Shown piece by piece: positions 47,136 to 57,410 of a DNA stretch of 64,000 bases (within the stretch, counting starts at the first letter, position 1; each line of letters opens with the position of its first letter). Both the position numbers and the translations under genes were made by a program. The stretch is from contig JBANAY010000004.1 in the NCBI GenBank assembly GCA_037952775.1, forward strand, positions 62,001 to 126,000, given 5' to 3'. The stretch comes from Clonostachys chloroleuca (Eukaryota > Ascomycota > Sordariomycetes > Hypocreales > Bionectriaceae). Below the pieces are notes generated by a model that worked only from the letters and a program-made list of their open reading frames with translations, did no database searches and was not told where the DNA came from.

Positions 47136-50100
47136 TCAATACGCCCTCCCTCTTCCACGCCCGCCTCTGTATCCTCGTTTCCCGCGTCCTCTTCCACGTG
47201 TTGCAACACGTCGGGTCGCGGGTATATCTTCATCGTCATCACTGGAAGAAGAGTTGCTGGACGCTGAAATGGCTGAGCCGCTCACAGATGCATCGTCGTG
47301 ATCTCCAAGCCTGACAACTGTGGGACCCTGGGAGACCAAAGCCGAAGGAACCTTACGAGGCTTCGGCGGTCTGGAACTGCTCTTGGCAGGCGTATCTTCT
47401 TGTGCTGGCTTTTCTGCAGGAAACGCTGTCTCATCTGCCGTGCTCTGAGCTAGATCGGCCGTGCCTTTGGACTTCCGGCTCTTCATCTTAAAAGATTTGC
47501 CTTGTAGCTTCCGGCGCTCAGCCATGGAGAGAAATTCCTTACCAATTGCACTGGCATCGGCTGGCGGGCTGCTATCTCGGGGCTCCTGTCGTCTTGACCT
47601 AGTTCGACGCCCTATTTCTTCATCGCTATCGGCAAGGTTACCAGCCATAATCGTAGTAACACCTGATCGTCTAGGGCGACCACGCCTCTTACGTTGATTG
47701 GGTAATTCTGGTTGCTCTTGAGGCTCCTGTTCGACTCCATTTCCGTTCACTTGGGCATTGTCGTCATTTGGTTCTGTGACATGGCTGTCGTTCCCCTCTA
47801 GCTCTTCGGGGGAGGTTTGCTTGGGCTCGTCGATGGTTTTCTTCCTAGGCGGCCGGCCGCGTCTCTTAGGAGTCGACCCATCCTTATTGAGATTGGGTTT
47901 GGGATTGAAGAGCTTGTGCACGGCAGCGGCAGCAAGATCAACCTCGCTGACAGGGGGGCTTTCTTCTTGGTCGAAGCAGTAGGCTCATCATGCTCTTCTT
48001 CGATTTCGTCCACCTCACCCTCCTCAGGCTCGAAGTACGATTGTCGAGGCTTAGCGTGTCGCAGCTTCGGTTCGTTTGCATCAAAACGGGGGGCAGGGCG
48101 ACCTTTCTGGCATGCTAGGGTTGCTGGGTCATCTGGCATTGGCATTGGCATTGGCTCCTCAGCATCCTTTTCTGGAGGGTTGGCGGTTTCTTCCACACAC
48201 ATGACAGCCTCTGGAACTGAAGTATTGGCTTGGAAAAGGGCTGGGTCCATGTTATCTAGGATATCAATTTGCGGCTCTTGCCACGTTGCGGCCCGTGGTT
48301 TCTTGTGGTGGTTTTTCCCTGCAACATAATCTGGGTCCTCGTTCTCGCGCTTAGCTCTTCTTTTTGCAGCGCGTATTGACTTTTTGACGAATTCTGGGAT
48401 CTCGCGATTTTCTTTCTCGAGTATTTCGGCATCTGGTGCCTGGTAAGGGTCAAACAAGATCTTGTCGGGTGTATCGTCTTGTTCGTAGTAGCCCATGCCA
48501 ATTCTTTGATGCACAATTGCCGATGGATCGGGATAAAGGGAGTCGTCCATACCCTCAATCTCAGGATGAGGTAAAGTGTCCAACATTTCGACATCGGCAG
48601 ATTGATCATGAAGTTGCTCAACCCCTTGATGACTGAGGTCGGCTGGTGCTCTCTGTGGTGTGTCGAGTATGTGACTTTGGTCTCCATAGCCGTTGATAAC
48701 TGGATGATCTGGCTGGGGAAAGCCAGCTTGTTCTGCCTCTTCTTGCCTGGGCCCTTCCTGTTCTAACAGGTCTTGAGCCTTGGCATTATTGGCTTGCGCG
48801 CGCAATCTTTGCATTCGCTTAGTATCATTGCTACGGCCCTCATCGCCCGCTGCTTTTAACCAGGATAGGTTGTGAATGCGGAAGTCGACTAGAGCCTCGA
48901 TGCTGCGATCGTCTGCGATCGGGCGTGTGTCGTGACCAAGTGAGGTGTTCTTTGGTGTATATGCATTTGTGTTCCCTGAACGACGACAAGCTCCGCAGTT
49001 GCAGATGCCTTGGCATTTAGGACATTGCCACTGTTCGTCCTCTAGAACTCGCTGAGGCATCATATCGAACGCTCGGTAAAGAACGCCGTAACAATATCCC
49101 TCGCCGCATTGCGGATTCGTGCACTGATGGACTCGATAGCTGTAGTCTTTGTGACAGCAGACGTGGCATTTCCGCAATTCGCCCTTCTTTTGTTTTCGCT
49201 TGTACTTCTTCTTTGTCGGCGCCTCTTGCGCAGCATCTGGCTCAGAATCGCTCGGGGGCTTTTCCTCCTCTATCTTTGTGATGTCCTTGAAAGGCCGTCG
49301 GCGAAGAGCCTCTTGGCAGATTTGCGCCACCGACTTCCGGGCTGACCGTTGCCTTGCTACCTCCAATGGTTGTGGCGAACTGTGAATATCCACGAAGCCA
49401 TCATTCTTGATCACCATGGCACTCCAAAGTTCATGGTTGTGTACTAATTCGGCCCAGCTCCATTGCTCACACCACTTCAGTCCCGACAGGCAAGCGCAAG
49501 AACGTCCCATGGCATAGCATTCCATGCATACGTCGTAGGCATCTTCGTCACCATTCAACAAAGGCCGGACGCAGTGTTTGCAAGTGAGGAAGCGGTTGAA
49601 GATATTGGATCGGCAATAGGAGCAGGTAACACAAGAGTCGAACTCTATGAATTCAACATCTTTCTCCTTACTAGCGAACATCTCATCGACTAGGATCTCC
49701 GTAAAGAGCTCCAATAGCTTCTTGAAATCGCTTGCCAATTGCTTGGCTCGTGGAGAGTTTTTGACGATGTCCTGCCCAAAGCCTTTGAAGCTCATTTGCG
49801 TAAGCTCGGCATTTTCTTCGAGCTGTTGAAGCTGTTTGTAGTACTGGGACAAGGTATAATATATCATAGCCTTGTTCTTGTACTGTTCATCTCTGCATAC
49901 TAATCGTGTCTTGGGAAGAGCTTCATGGAGTGCAAGATCAAGTGTTTCAACTGTGGTGCGATTCCATGCTACTTTCATGGTCCTGGTTCCTCGATTCCAT
50001 ACTTGATGTGCAGCCAAAGGAGGAACCAAAATAAAGTCGCCAACCTTTTGCTCGACAACATAAACGTCAAAAGGAGCCTTTTTCCAGGCATTGATCTGGG

Positions 50101-50982
50101 CAAAATGTTTTTCGATTTCGATATCATGGCCAAGCATAGAGAGAAAGTACTCGCGCACTACATCGCGATCCTTCATCTCGGTCATGAACCATATAGAGCT
50201 ACCCTCCTGGTCGGTCCCGTTGGATTCTGAGGCTTCCACCATAATATTTTGACCCAAGGATGCACACATTTCTCTGTGGGCAGGTGTATATGTGCCTTCA
50301 TGGCCGATGTAACACATTAGGTTCTCGGCGCGCATTTCAGCCGGCAGGTTTGACATAAGGTCACCGGATGGAGCAGCAGTGGATTCGGCGCCGAATATAT
50401 CATCATCTTCAGCGCGAGGCATGGTGTTGCTGCAGACATTTTGGTTGAGATACCAGAGGTGCGGGTTAATGACCTTTTCCAGAGCATCTCGCCATTCGAT
50501 GGGGCAATCGATGTCTTTCAAGTAAAGTCGCTGACGTCGCTCGTCTCGGAAGTTTGTCGGTGACCATTGCTCAGTCAGTTGTCGCATCGATCGGATGTAA
50601 TGGCCGGTTGTCATGGGCATATCGCTTCCATTTCCCAGGTCTCGGACATTTTCCTCTACGCAAGTGTTAGGCAGAGTGAAATTCAATGAATGAGTTAAAG
50701 GGTGCACCTACGTTTCTTATCGTAGGTCTTCTCAAACCAGTCTATGTTGAATATTTGTTTGGGCAGGACTGCGTCCCAGCCATCAATGACCAAAGGCTTT
50801 CCTCCAAGAATGACGTGCATCAAAATCAGCTTTTCGAACTCTTGCTGACCAAGCGCACGAATCTGATTTCTGGAAACTCGTTGTACCCATTTTAAGTTCG
50901 CGGTATGGTCAACGAGCTCGTGGAGATCCAAATCCGGTGGGATAGGGTCGAATTTCGCTTGAGGGTGTAGTGAGGTAGGCAT
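47136..50982 (-). CDS. JmjC domain / CDCA7-type (R1) zinc-finger chromatin protein, one apparent frameshift
   Basis: Large nuclear protein that combines a JmjC fold with a CDCA7-type zinc finger. Exon 1 is 50982-50712; exon 2 runs 50655-47136 (56-nt intron). The JmjC core is at about residues 205-330, with iron ligands His217-X-Glu219 and His307 (TPAHRE, LAAHQVWN). A Cys cluster (432-479) and then the four-CXXC R1 finger (about 587-648; KCHVCCHKDY, CPKCQGICNCGACRR) follow. A long disordered part holds two AT-hooks (KRRGRPPRKK, KRRGRPRR) and an RGG-like tail. The frame breaks at the six-G run 47953-47958 (+ strand). One extra base joins TKKKAPP to SEVDLAAAAVHKLF and gives 1263 aa; as read, the AT-hooks are lost. 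In animals CDCA7 fingers work with the remodeller HELLS in heterochromatin; a similar role here is inference. Confidence 0.88.
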
Positions 50983-51446
50983 TGCGACGTCTTGAATGTT
51001 GCGCTTGTTGTGACTGCACAGTCTCCGGAGCTGTTCCTGTGGGCATTCGGATTGCTAAAAAGTTCAGCGCATGGCGGACACGAGGGCGGCCGACATGGGC
51101 CGGGTGAGATCCATAAGTAATCGTTCCTCACTCTCGAGCAATAGTGAATGCGACACGGAAGTCGTGATGATGGTTCAAACATCGCGCCTTTAGTCAGCGA
51201 CTCGCGCTGGTACTAGAAAAAGGTGGGTCACGTGCGGTTCGATATCTTTGCTTTCACCTAGGCCAGCGGTTTTTTCTTCGGTTGGCAACAACTATATTCT
51301 TACCCAATTTAGAATTGTGTTTCTATGGTCAGATAAAGAGAAACTTTTGGTATAGTCAATTGAAAAGTTTCTATAGGTAGGATCGGCGTTAATTGGGGAA
51401 TTAAGCACAATAGATCACTAATCAGTTGTGCAGATTTCCTTGCCTC
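50983..51446. other. Divergent promoter of JmjC gene and COQ2
   Basis: A 464-bp bidirectional spacer with a CACGTG box at 51229-51234. No other features were seen. Confidence 0.5.
51229..51234. promoter_or_regulatory. CACGTG (E-box/Cbf1-type) motif
   Basis: Sequence context TCACGTG. The same core lies upstream of RPS23 and RPN8 in this window. It is a candidate bHLH-factor site shared by housekeeping promoters. Confidence 0.45.
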
Positions 51447-52643
51447 ATGAGATTCAACGCAGTCCCCAAGACAACCTGTCGGGCTGTCTCCTGGCGAAAT
51501 GGGCGCCCCCAGAAGTCAACGCTGAAATTGAGGGCCTCCAACTCTGTTTTGGGTGTTCCTGAACGGGTTACAACTTTCCATTCGACAGCAGCTCGGATAA
51601 ATGCTGTGTCCCCAAATGTTTCAACTCTAAGTGGTGGAGGGTTGCCACCTTATCAACCGCCACAGACTGGTATCTTGTCGGCAATACCAAAATCCTGGGT
51701 CCCCTATGCCGAGTTGACACGGATTGATAAGCCTGCTGGAACATACTACCTCATGTTTCCGTGTATCTTTTCTACCCTCTTAGCAGCACCAATGGCACTG
51801 CCTATGGCAACACCCGGAACAGTCCTGGGAACCTCGGCTTTGTTTTTTACTGGAGCTTTAATCATGAGAGGTGCTGGTTGCTCGATAAACGACTTGTGGG
51901 ATAGGAATTTGGACCCTCAGGTGACCAGGACTCGTCTTCGTCCCATCGCTCGTGGCGCCATCACCCCATTTAAAGGTCTTGTCTTCACAGGATTCCAGCT
52001 TCTTGCAGGTCTCGGAGTACTGGTCCAGTTTCCATTCGAGTGTCTCTACTATGGGATACCCAGCTTGCTGTTTGTAGCGAGTTATCCTTTGGCTAAGAGA
52101 GTGACCTATTATCCCCAGTTTGTCCTGGGATTGACATTCTCTTGGGGTGCAATGATGGGATTTCCAGCCCTCGGTGTCAACCTGTTCTCTAACGCTGACG
52201 CGCTGGCAGCAGCTGCGTGCCTCTATGCGTCAAACGTGGCATGGACTGTTTTATACGATATGATCTATGCTCATATGGACATTAAAGACGATGCCAAGGC
52301 TGGAATCAAGAGCATTGCCCTCAAGCATGACAAGGAAACAAAACAGGTGTTAACTGGGCTGGCAGCTACCCAGATTGGCCTGCTCGCAGCCGCTGGGTAT
52401 GCGGCTGGCGCTGGCCCTGTGTTCTTCCTGGGAAGCTGTGGCGGAGCTCTCGCCACCTTAGGCATCATGATTAAGCGTGTGAATCTAAAGAGCGTGAAAG
52501 ACTGTTGGTGGTGGTTTGTGAACGGATGTTGGATCACAGGAGGTGTGGTAAGTTTAGGACTGGCTGGTGATTACGCTGTTCGCTATTATCAGCAGCCTGC
52601 CAAACTTGATGAGATGGATATCGAGACCGAGAAGGAATCTTGA
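51447..52643 (+). CDS. COQ2: 4-hydroxybenzoate polyprenyltransferase (COQ2)
   Basis: Inner-mitochondrial-membrane enzyme that attaches the polyprenyl tail to 4-hydroxybenzoate in ubiquinone synthesis. A single exon of 398 aa. The start is the ATG at 51447; the frame is open a few codons upstream without another ATG. The N-terminus is Arg/Ser/Thr-rich without acidic residues, as expected for a mitochondrial presequence. UbiA-family motifs are clear: the first Asp-rich site SINDLWDRNLDPQVTRTRLRP and the second YDMIYAHMDIKDDAKAGIKS. Eight or so hydrophobic segments lie between and after (for example LLFVASYPLAKRVTYYPQFV, GALATLGIMI). Length and motif order are normal for fungal COQ2. Divergent from the JmjC gene, convergent with RPS23. 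Confidence 0.95.
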   Translation: MRFNAVPKTTCRAVSWRNGRPQKSTLKLRASNSVLGVPERVTTFHSTAARINAVSPNVSTLSGGGLPPYQPPQTGILSAIPKSWVPYAELTRIDKPAGTYYLMFPCIFSTLLAAPMALPMATPGTVLGTSALFFTGALIMRGAGCSINDLWDRNLDPQVTRTRLRPIARGAITPFKGLVFTGFQLLAGLGVLVQFPFECLYYGIPSLLFVASYPLAKRVTYYPQFVLGLTFSWGAMMGFPALGVNLFSNADALAAAACLYASNVAWTVLYDMIYAHMDIKDDAKAGIKSIALKHDKETKQVLTGLAATQIGLLAAAGYAAGAGPVFFLGSCGGALATLGIMIKRVNLKSVKDCWWWFVNGCWITGGVVSLGLAGDYAVRYYQQPAKLDEMDIETEKES

Positions 52644-52917
52644 CTGTAATGTATTGCACGGAGAAAACCCTCTGTACTGTGTAAGAACATTCATTTAGCG
52701 CCATGTACAATATTGAGAGATGAATCAAACTTGAGCTCGCGCCAAACTTGAGATTTTGAGATTGAGATTTTGAGAGACTTTTTTATTTTCGTAGGTTCAT
52801 CATTAGATACCTGTCTCCCCAATCGAAAAACCGAACCCGAAATGCCGATGCAAGCAAGCCGTTATGACTCCTCGTGCCCAAACATGACTTCTCCCCAATT
52901 CTTTTTGAATTCTTCGC

Positions 52918-53422
52918 TTAAGAGCGGGGCTTCTCCTTCTTCTCCTTCCACAGAGCAAGCAGACCGACACCAGAGACCTTGACAACCTTGAATCGCACAC
53001 CGGGAATATCACCCTTGGCCTTGCCCTTGCGACCGAAACCAGCCAGGAGGACCTCGTCGTTCTCGTCCACGAAGTTCAGGCAACCGTCGTTGGGGACTGC
53101 AGAACAAGAAATTGTTAGTCAAATTCGGGCCTGCTGTGCTGGCCAATTGATGGGGAATCGTACCGAAAGCAGTGACCTTCTTGCCGTTCTTGATCAACTG
53201 AACACGAACGCACTTTCGGATAGCGGAGTTGGGCTGCTTGGCCTCAACACCGACCTTCTCCAGGACGATACCCTTGGCGTGAGAGGAACCACCGAAGGGA
53301 GAGGACTTGAAGGCAGTACCGAGAGCACGGCGCTTCCAGTGAAGGTCGGCCCATTTCTGGTCCTTGCGGTTGGTTCGCAACTTTCGTGCGGCGTTAAGAC
53401 CACGGGGTTTGCCTCCAGCCAT
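52918..53422 (-). CDS. RPS23: 40S ribosomal protein S23 (uS12)
   Basis: Cytosolic small-subunit protein at the decoding centre. Exons 53422-53164 and 53096-52918 (67-nt intron, phase 1) give exactly 145 aa, the standard eukaryotic length. The N-terminus [16 protein letters not shown] and the decoding loop [20 protein letters not shown] with the conserved Pro-Asn-Ser are perfect. The second exon reads [20 protein letters not shown] and ends in a Lys-rich tail. Upstream, GTGAGT at 53501 and a CACTAAT...GAAG acceptor (53428-53429) outline a likely 74-nt intron in the 5' UTR, common in ribosomal genes. A CACGTGAC box lies about 225 bp upstream of the ATG. Confidence 0.97.
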
Positions 53423-54063
53423 GATTGCTTCGTCGAATTAGTGTTCGAGTGCTCGGTACGATAGAATGTGTCGTGGTACGAGGCGGAAGAGTCCTACTCA
53501 CCGATTTAATGTGTGTTGATCGCGGCGATTGGTGATAGTAAATCTTTGGCGGAGTGCTGCAAATTGATGGGCTAAGCTAGGTCTTCGGAATTTCATAGGG
53601 TTGTTGGACCCTAGCAGGGAAAAATTGCGTGGGCAGATCCGCTCTGGCACGTGACAAGTCGTATGAGAATTGCGGTGGTTCGCCATCGGTGCGCATCAAC
53701 ACTATTCCGGAAACACTACGCTAATGACAGGGGCCCCTGGCACACTCCAAGATGCCGTTCCACATTCAGATAACAGCAATCAGCTTTGAGAGTTGCTCTG
53801 AAAGAAATCTGAAAGAAGAGCATCATCAAAATGCTTTGAAGCCTATGTCCAAATCGCATAAACCGATACGGTTAATGTATACATCAATAGTCCGACGATC
53901 TGAGCCTGGAGCGTTTCTCTAGCATTCGGCATGAGCAGTGATAGCTGCGAGAGGCGTCAATATTCTGCTTACCTCAGCATCTCATTCCACAGTTGACTCC
54001 ATATCATTCACAGACTGTCAAGCCGTTCACTCTTACGACATATGGTTCTGGGCAAGCAGTGAA
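53423..54063. other. Divergent promoter of RPS23 and the coiled-coil gene
   Basis: Contains the probable RPS23 leader intron (53428-53501) and a CACGTG box (53648-53653). Confidence 0.5.
53648..53653. promoter_or_regulatory. CACGTG motif upstream of RPS23
   Basis: Context GCACGTGAC. It is the E-box core also found before RPN8 and COQ2. Confidence 0.45.
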
Positions 54064-54878
54064 ATGGCGTATCATAGACGGACCCAGAGCAGACAGCAAC
54101 GCGATCCTCCTCCTTCTCTTTTTCTGCATCCGTCTCCAGCAGGATCTCATGTGGAACTTCCAGGCATTTTGGCCCCAGGGGCTCCTGTTCCAGGACCTTC
54201 GGGTGGTCTTAGCAACGAACGACCTTTGAATCCAAGCAGCTCGTCTCTCTCCATTCACAGCGCAAATGGTCCACAACGGGGCACTAGATCCATTGAGAGT
54301 TCAAGAACTGCTGACAGGACAGATGCTTTGTGGGCTGAGATGCAAGCCACATTGCAAGAGGTGGAATTATCAGCATCTGGAGGAACTCATGTATTTGGGC
54401 CAGAACACGACCGTAAGCTTAATGAATTACGGGCTGCACAAATCGCTCTTGCCCAAGCTTGGGCCCGAAGCGAAGCAGACGAGGTCATTGAGACAGCTAT
54501 GCAGGAGAATATGACCGCAACAGCAGGTACTGCCGACCACCACAACCTCAAAACAGCTTTTGGGGATGCCTCAAAATCCGCGGGCGAGGGCACGGATGCT
54601 GCAAAAAGTACAGTGCAGTCCAATAGTGCCAGGCCGATGAGCAGGGGGAAGAGGTGGAACGACTCGGTGCCAAGCTGGAAGAAGAGACCGAGGCCGATAT
54701 TCTTCTGGCCAGAAAGCGTCGAGAAGCCAATGACCAATATTTCCAGCAGGTTAATGCTGGTGTGCTGGACGTCGTCGCCAGGTTGGAGGAGGTTGCTGTG
54801 GCCATGCGAGCCGTTGAGCAAGAGAGTAAAGATATATGGAATGATGTTGAACTTCCGTCAGAAGCTATCAAAAACTAA
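54064..54878 (+). CDS. Fungal coiled-coil protein of unknown function, one apparent frameshift
   Basis: I do not know a characterised homologue. Translation starts at MAYHRRTQSRQQ (54064) and passes through a Pro/Ser-rich N-terminus. A helical region (DALWAEMQATLQEVE, HVFGPEHDRKLNELRAAQIALAQAWARSEADEVIE in two parts) follows. Near 54629-54648 the coding frame shifts by one. In the other frame a strongly heptad-like coiled coil continues (EEVERLGAKLEEETEADILL, ARKRREANDQYFQQVNAGVL, then VAVAMRAVEQESKDIWNDVE) to the stop at 54876-54878. One added base, either in CC at 54629-54630 or in the G5 run 54644-54648, gives 271 aa. As read, the frame instead runs to 54960 with non-coding character. It may be part of a cytoskeletal or kinetochore-like assembly, but that is only a guess from the coiled coil. 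Confidence 0.72.
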
Positions 54879-56231
54879 TATTGCTGGCCGACCACTGTAC
54901 AAGTCTCGGTCGGAACATTTGTCAATCAAGCGAGCGTTCATTTTCAGAATTACTGCCTAGTTTGTTACGTTACTGCACCTCCACTTACAACCTCAAGTTG
55001 ATACCAAAGGATATTAATCAACGAATACTCCTAATTCAGCCATTTCGGATCAATGAATCGACATATTACGGGCCTGATATAACTTTTTTCTATAACAAGA
55101 GCCATCCGGACCTGGTCTGGCATACGTATGTATAGGGGCTTACTACCGGGTTGTGGAGGAGAAAGTTCGAGATATGAGTGTGCAATGTCATCTTGTTACC
55201 CACTTACTATTGTACCACATAATAAACTCAACAGAATGATTAATATGATTGGCCAGCAAGGCGCAGTCCCAGACGCATTAAGGTCAGGACCCGTCAATTC
55301 TTTGGCACAAGCCTAAACACTGGAGTTGAAGCACAAGGCAAAAAGCTTGATCGCCTGCCCGCCGGTCACACAGGTTTTACTTAGGAAGACATCATTAACC
55401 CTCCATTTCAGCGGGCATAGTGTCCAAGAAATCGGGCTGAACAAGGTTTTGTTGCAACACGAGAGTCTCCCATCGAAAATCGCATCCAATATAGTCACTC
55501 ACGCAAAGGTGCCGGGTCGTTTAAATGGCTGCCTGTGATGCATTCCCAATCAAGCTTCCAGGCACCAATCACAGCGTCGGACATGTCTGCATTGTACCCA
55601 ACGACACGTCAGTCCTGTGCATCTCGCTGGAGGTCATTCTTGCTTGCTCATCCTCAAAGAGGAATGTCGCTCGTTTACTGCCTGCGTTCACTGGCCCAGT
55701 CGCAGTCTTAAGTACACGAGTCGTTTGCAGATTCCGATAGTATGAACGAGGCTCCTGCCAAACACGGCAGTTCACAAGACTGATGCAACCATCAGCCATC
55801 GGCTAACCTTCGGAGGGGAGGGGCCTCAATTGAGCATAGCACACTTATGGCACTTCTGTAAGTACCTCGGCCCCCAAGGTACACAGAGCAAGCCACATTT
55901 AGTATGAGGATGATTGTACTGTGTCTAAATTTGCCCCATGTGTACATGAATCCACTGCTACGCCACCATTGAAGTCATCTGTTCAATATAAACGCCATTG
56001 CTCCCAGCGTCTTGACTCGGTCATCGAACGACCACATCACCCTACAGAATTCAACCGCTTCAGCGCATTCAACGCACCGCGACGCAAATCAGACATCTTC
56101 ACTTCCGAAGCCGCTATTAACTACCAGCTTTTGTCTCCTCAGAGGCCATCAGCACTCCATCCCCGACCCATCCCATCGCATCTCCGGCCAACAAAACATA
56201 TCGCGCCCGAATCAACCAACCCTCAGACATC
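54879..56231. other. Long promoter region of the I9-inhibitor gene
   Basis: 1.35 kb with no convincing gene. It contains a GTACCT/AGGTAC hairpin (55862-55882) and a TATA-like AATATAAA near 55985. The final 150 bp are pyrimidine/Cys-codon-rich leader. Confidence 0.45.
55862..55882. repeat. Small inverted repeat (GTACCT / AGGTAC)
   Basis: A 6-bp stem (55862-55867 with 55877-55882) encloses a 9-nt C-rich loop, resembling the hairpins at 9492 and 16427. Confidence 0.7.
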
Positions 56232-56580
56232 ATGCATCCCGTCCAGTTCCTCGCAGCAGCCCTCGCCCTTGCTCCGGGACTGGTAGCTGCCAGCAAGTCT
56301 GCCATCGTTTGGTTTGACAACCCCAACACGCCCGACGATGTCATCAACAGAGCCAAGGACGATATTGTGAAGGCTGGAGGAAAGATCACCCACGTTTACA
56401 CAATCATCAAGTATGTATCCACATTGCGTCTAACATTCTGCATATCATCCTGACCATATCTTCTCCGCTAGGGGATTCTCTGTGGTCGCTCCCGAGACCG
56501 CACTCCAAGGCGTCCAAGCATGGGGCACCGAACACTCCGTACGAATCGAGGAGGACAACACTGTCTCTGTCAACGTCTAA
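56232..56580 (+). CDS. Small secreted peptidase-inhibitor I9-like protein
   Basis: Resembles the inhibitor I9 fold: subtilisin propeptides and the yeast proteinase B inhibitor PBI2. Exons 56232-56410 and 56472-56580 (61-nt intron, phase 2) give 95 aa. The N-terminus MHPVQFLAAALALAPGLVAA is a clear signal peptide, whereas PBI2 itself is cytosolic/vacuolar. The mature part starts KSAIVWFDNPNTPDDVINRA and continues KAGGKITHVYTIIK/GFSVVAPETALQGV, ending in EEDNTVSVNV, which fits the beta-alpha-beta-beta-alpha-beta order of I9. It stands alone, with no subtilisin protease adjacent, so it is probably a free extracellular inhibitor or chaperone; the target is unknown. A T30 tract follows 211 bp after the stop. 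Confidence 0.88.
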
Positions 56581-56789
56581 TTGAAGAGAACTTTGCGATG
56601 ATTGATGATGGATTTTTGGCGAAAATAGGCTCTTAGCATTCTTTTTTGAACTTTTGGCGACATGGCGAATTTCCGGGAAACCGCTCGAACGAGCAATGAT
56701 ACCTACCTTACCTGCTGATAGGGCCACACACTCTTTCGATAGTTTTGTAAGAAGTATGAAGAAGGGCGTTCGGGTTTTGATAGTTGCTT

Positions 56790-56824
<35 letters not shown>

Positions 56825-57410
56825 CAAGAACACCTGATTCGTTTCACAATACTTTGTAGACAAATACAACCATGACGAAGCTATCTGTAGCCATGCGGAA
56901 GTGATGCTGCGATTTATTCTCTTGACAATATCTCCTGAAAAGGGCCTGCCTATACATTTCAAAGATACTATAATTAAATTATTATGTCACAGATAAAGTG
57001 TTGCCGTCTGTTGGTTTATGGAGTGGAAGGAGGGATGCGTCCCGCATAATCGTTGCATAAACCCACCGACGTTTAGGCTCCCTAATGCATAATGCTTAGG
57101 CGGTAGGTTCAAGTGGATTTAACCACCTCTACTCTTGAGGAGAGTCAACGCGACTCAGTAGCTGTCGTTGTTTAGATGCCCAACAGATCCCGAGATCAGA
57201 ACAATAATGAGCTGCATGGTCATTCCATCAGTCGCAAACTCGAGTTTTTTTACATTGCCTACGAAGTAGCGGTCTTTGGATATGCTCCTTTGCGCCGCTT
57301 TCCACAACCTTATCGCTGAGCTCCCTATGCCTGTGCCAGCACCGACAGCTGGAACTCGACATTTATACTCTCGCTCCTTGCAGGCCGAACAACGATAGAG
57401 CGTTTCCGCC
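56581..57410. other. Spacer with T-tract before HOOK gene
   Basis: 830 bp: 3' UTR of the I9-like gene and promoter of the HOOK gene. No coding signal was seen besides chance ORFs. Confidence 0.45.
56792..56821 (+). repeat. T30 homopolymer
   Basis: Thirty consecutive T residues, the longest homopolymer in the window; possibly a retroposed poly(A) in reverse or slippage. Confidence 0.9.
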
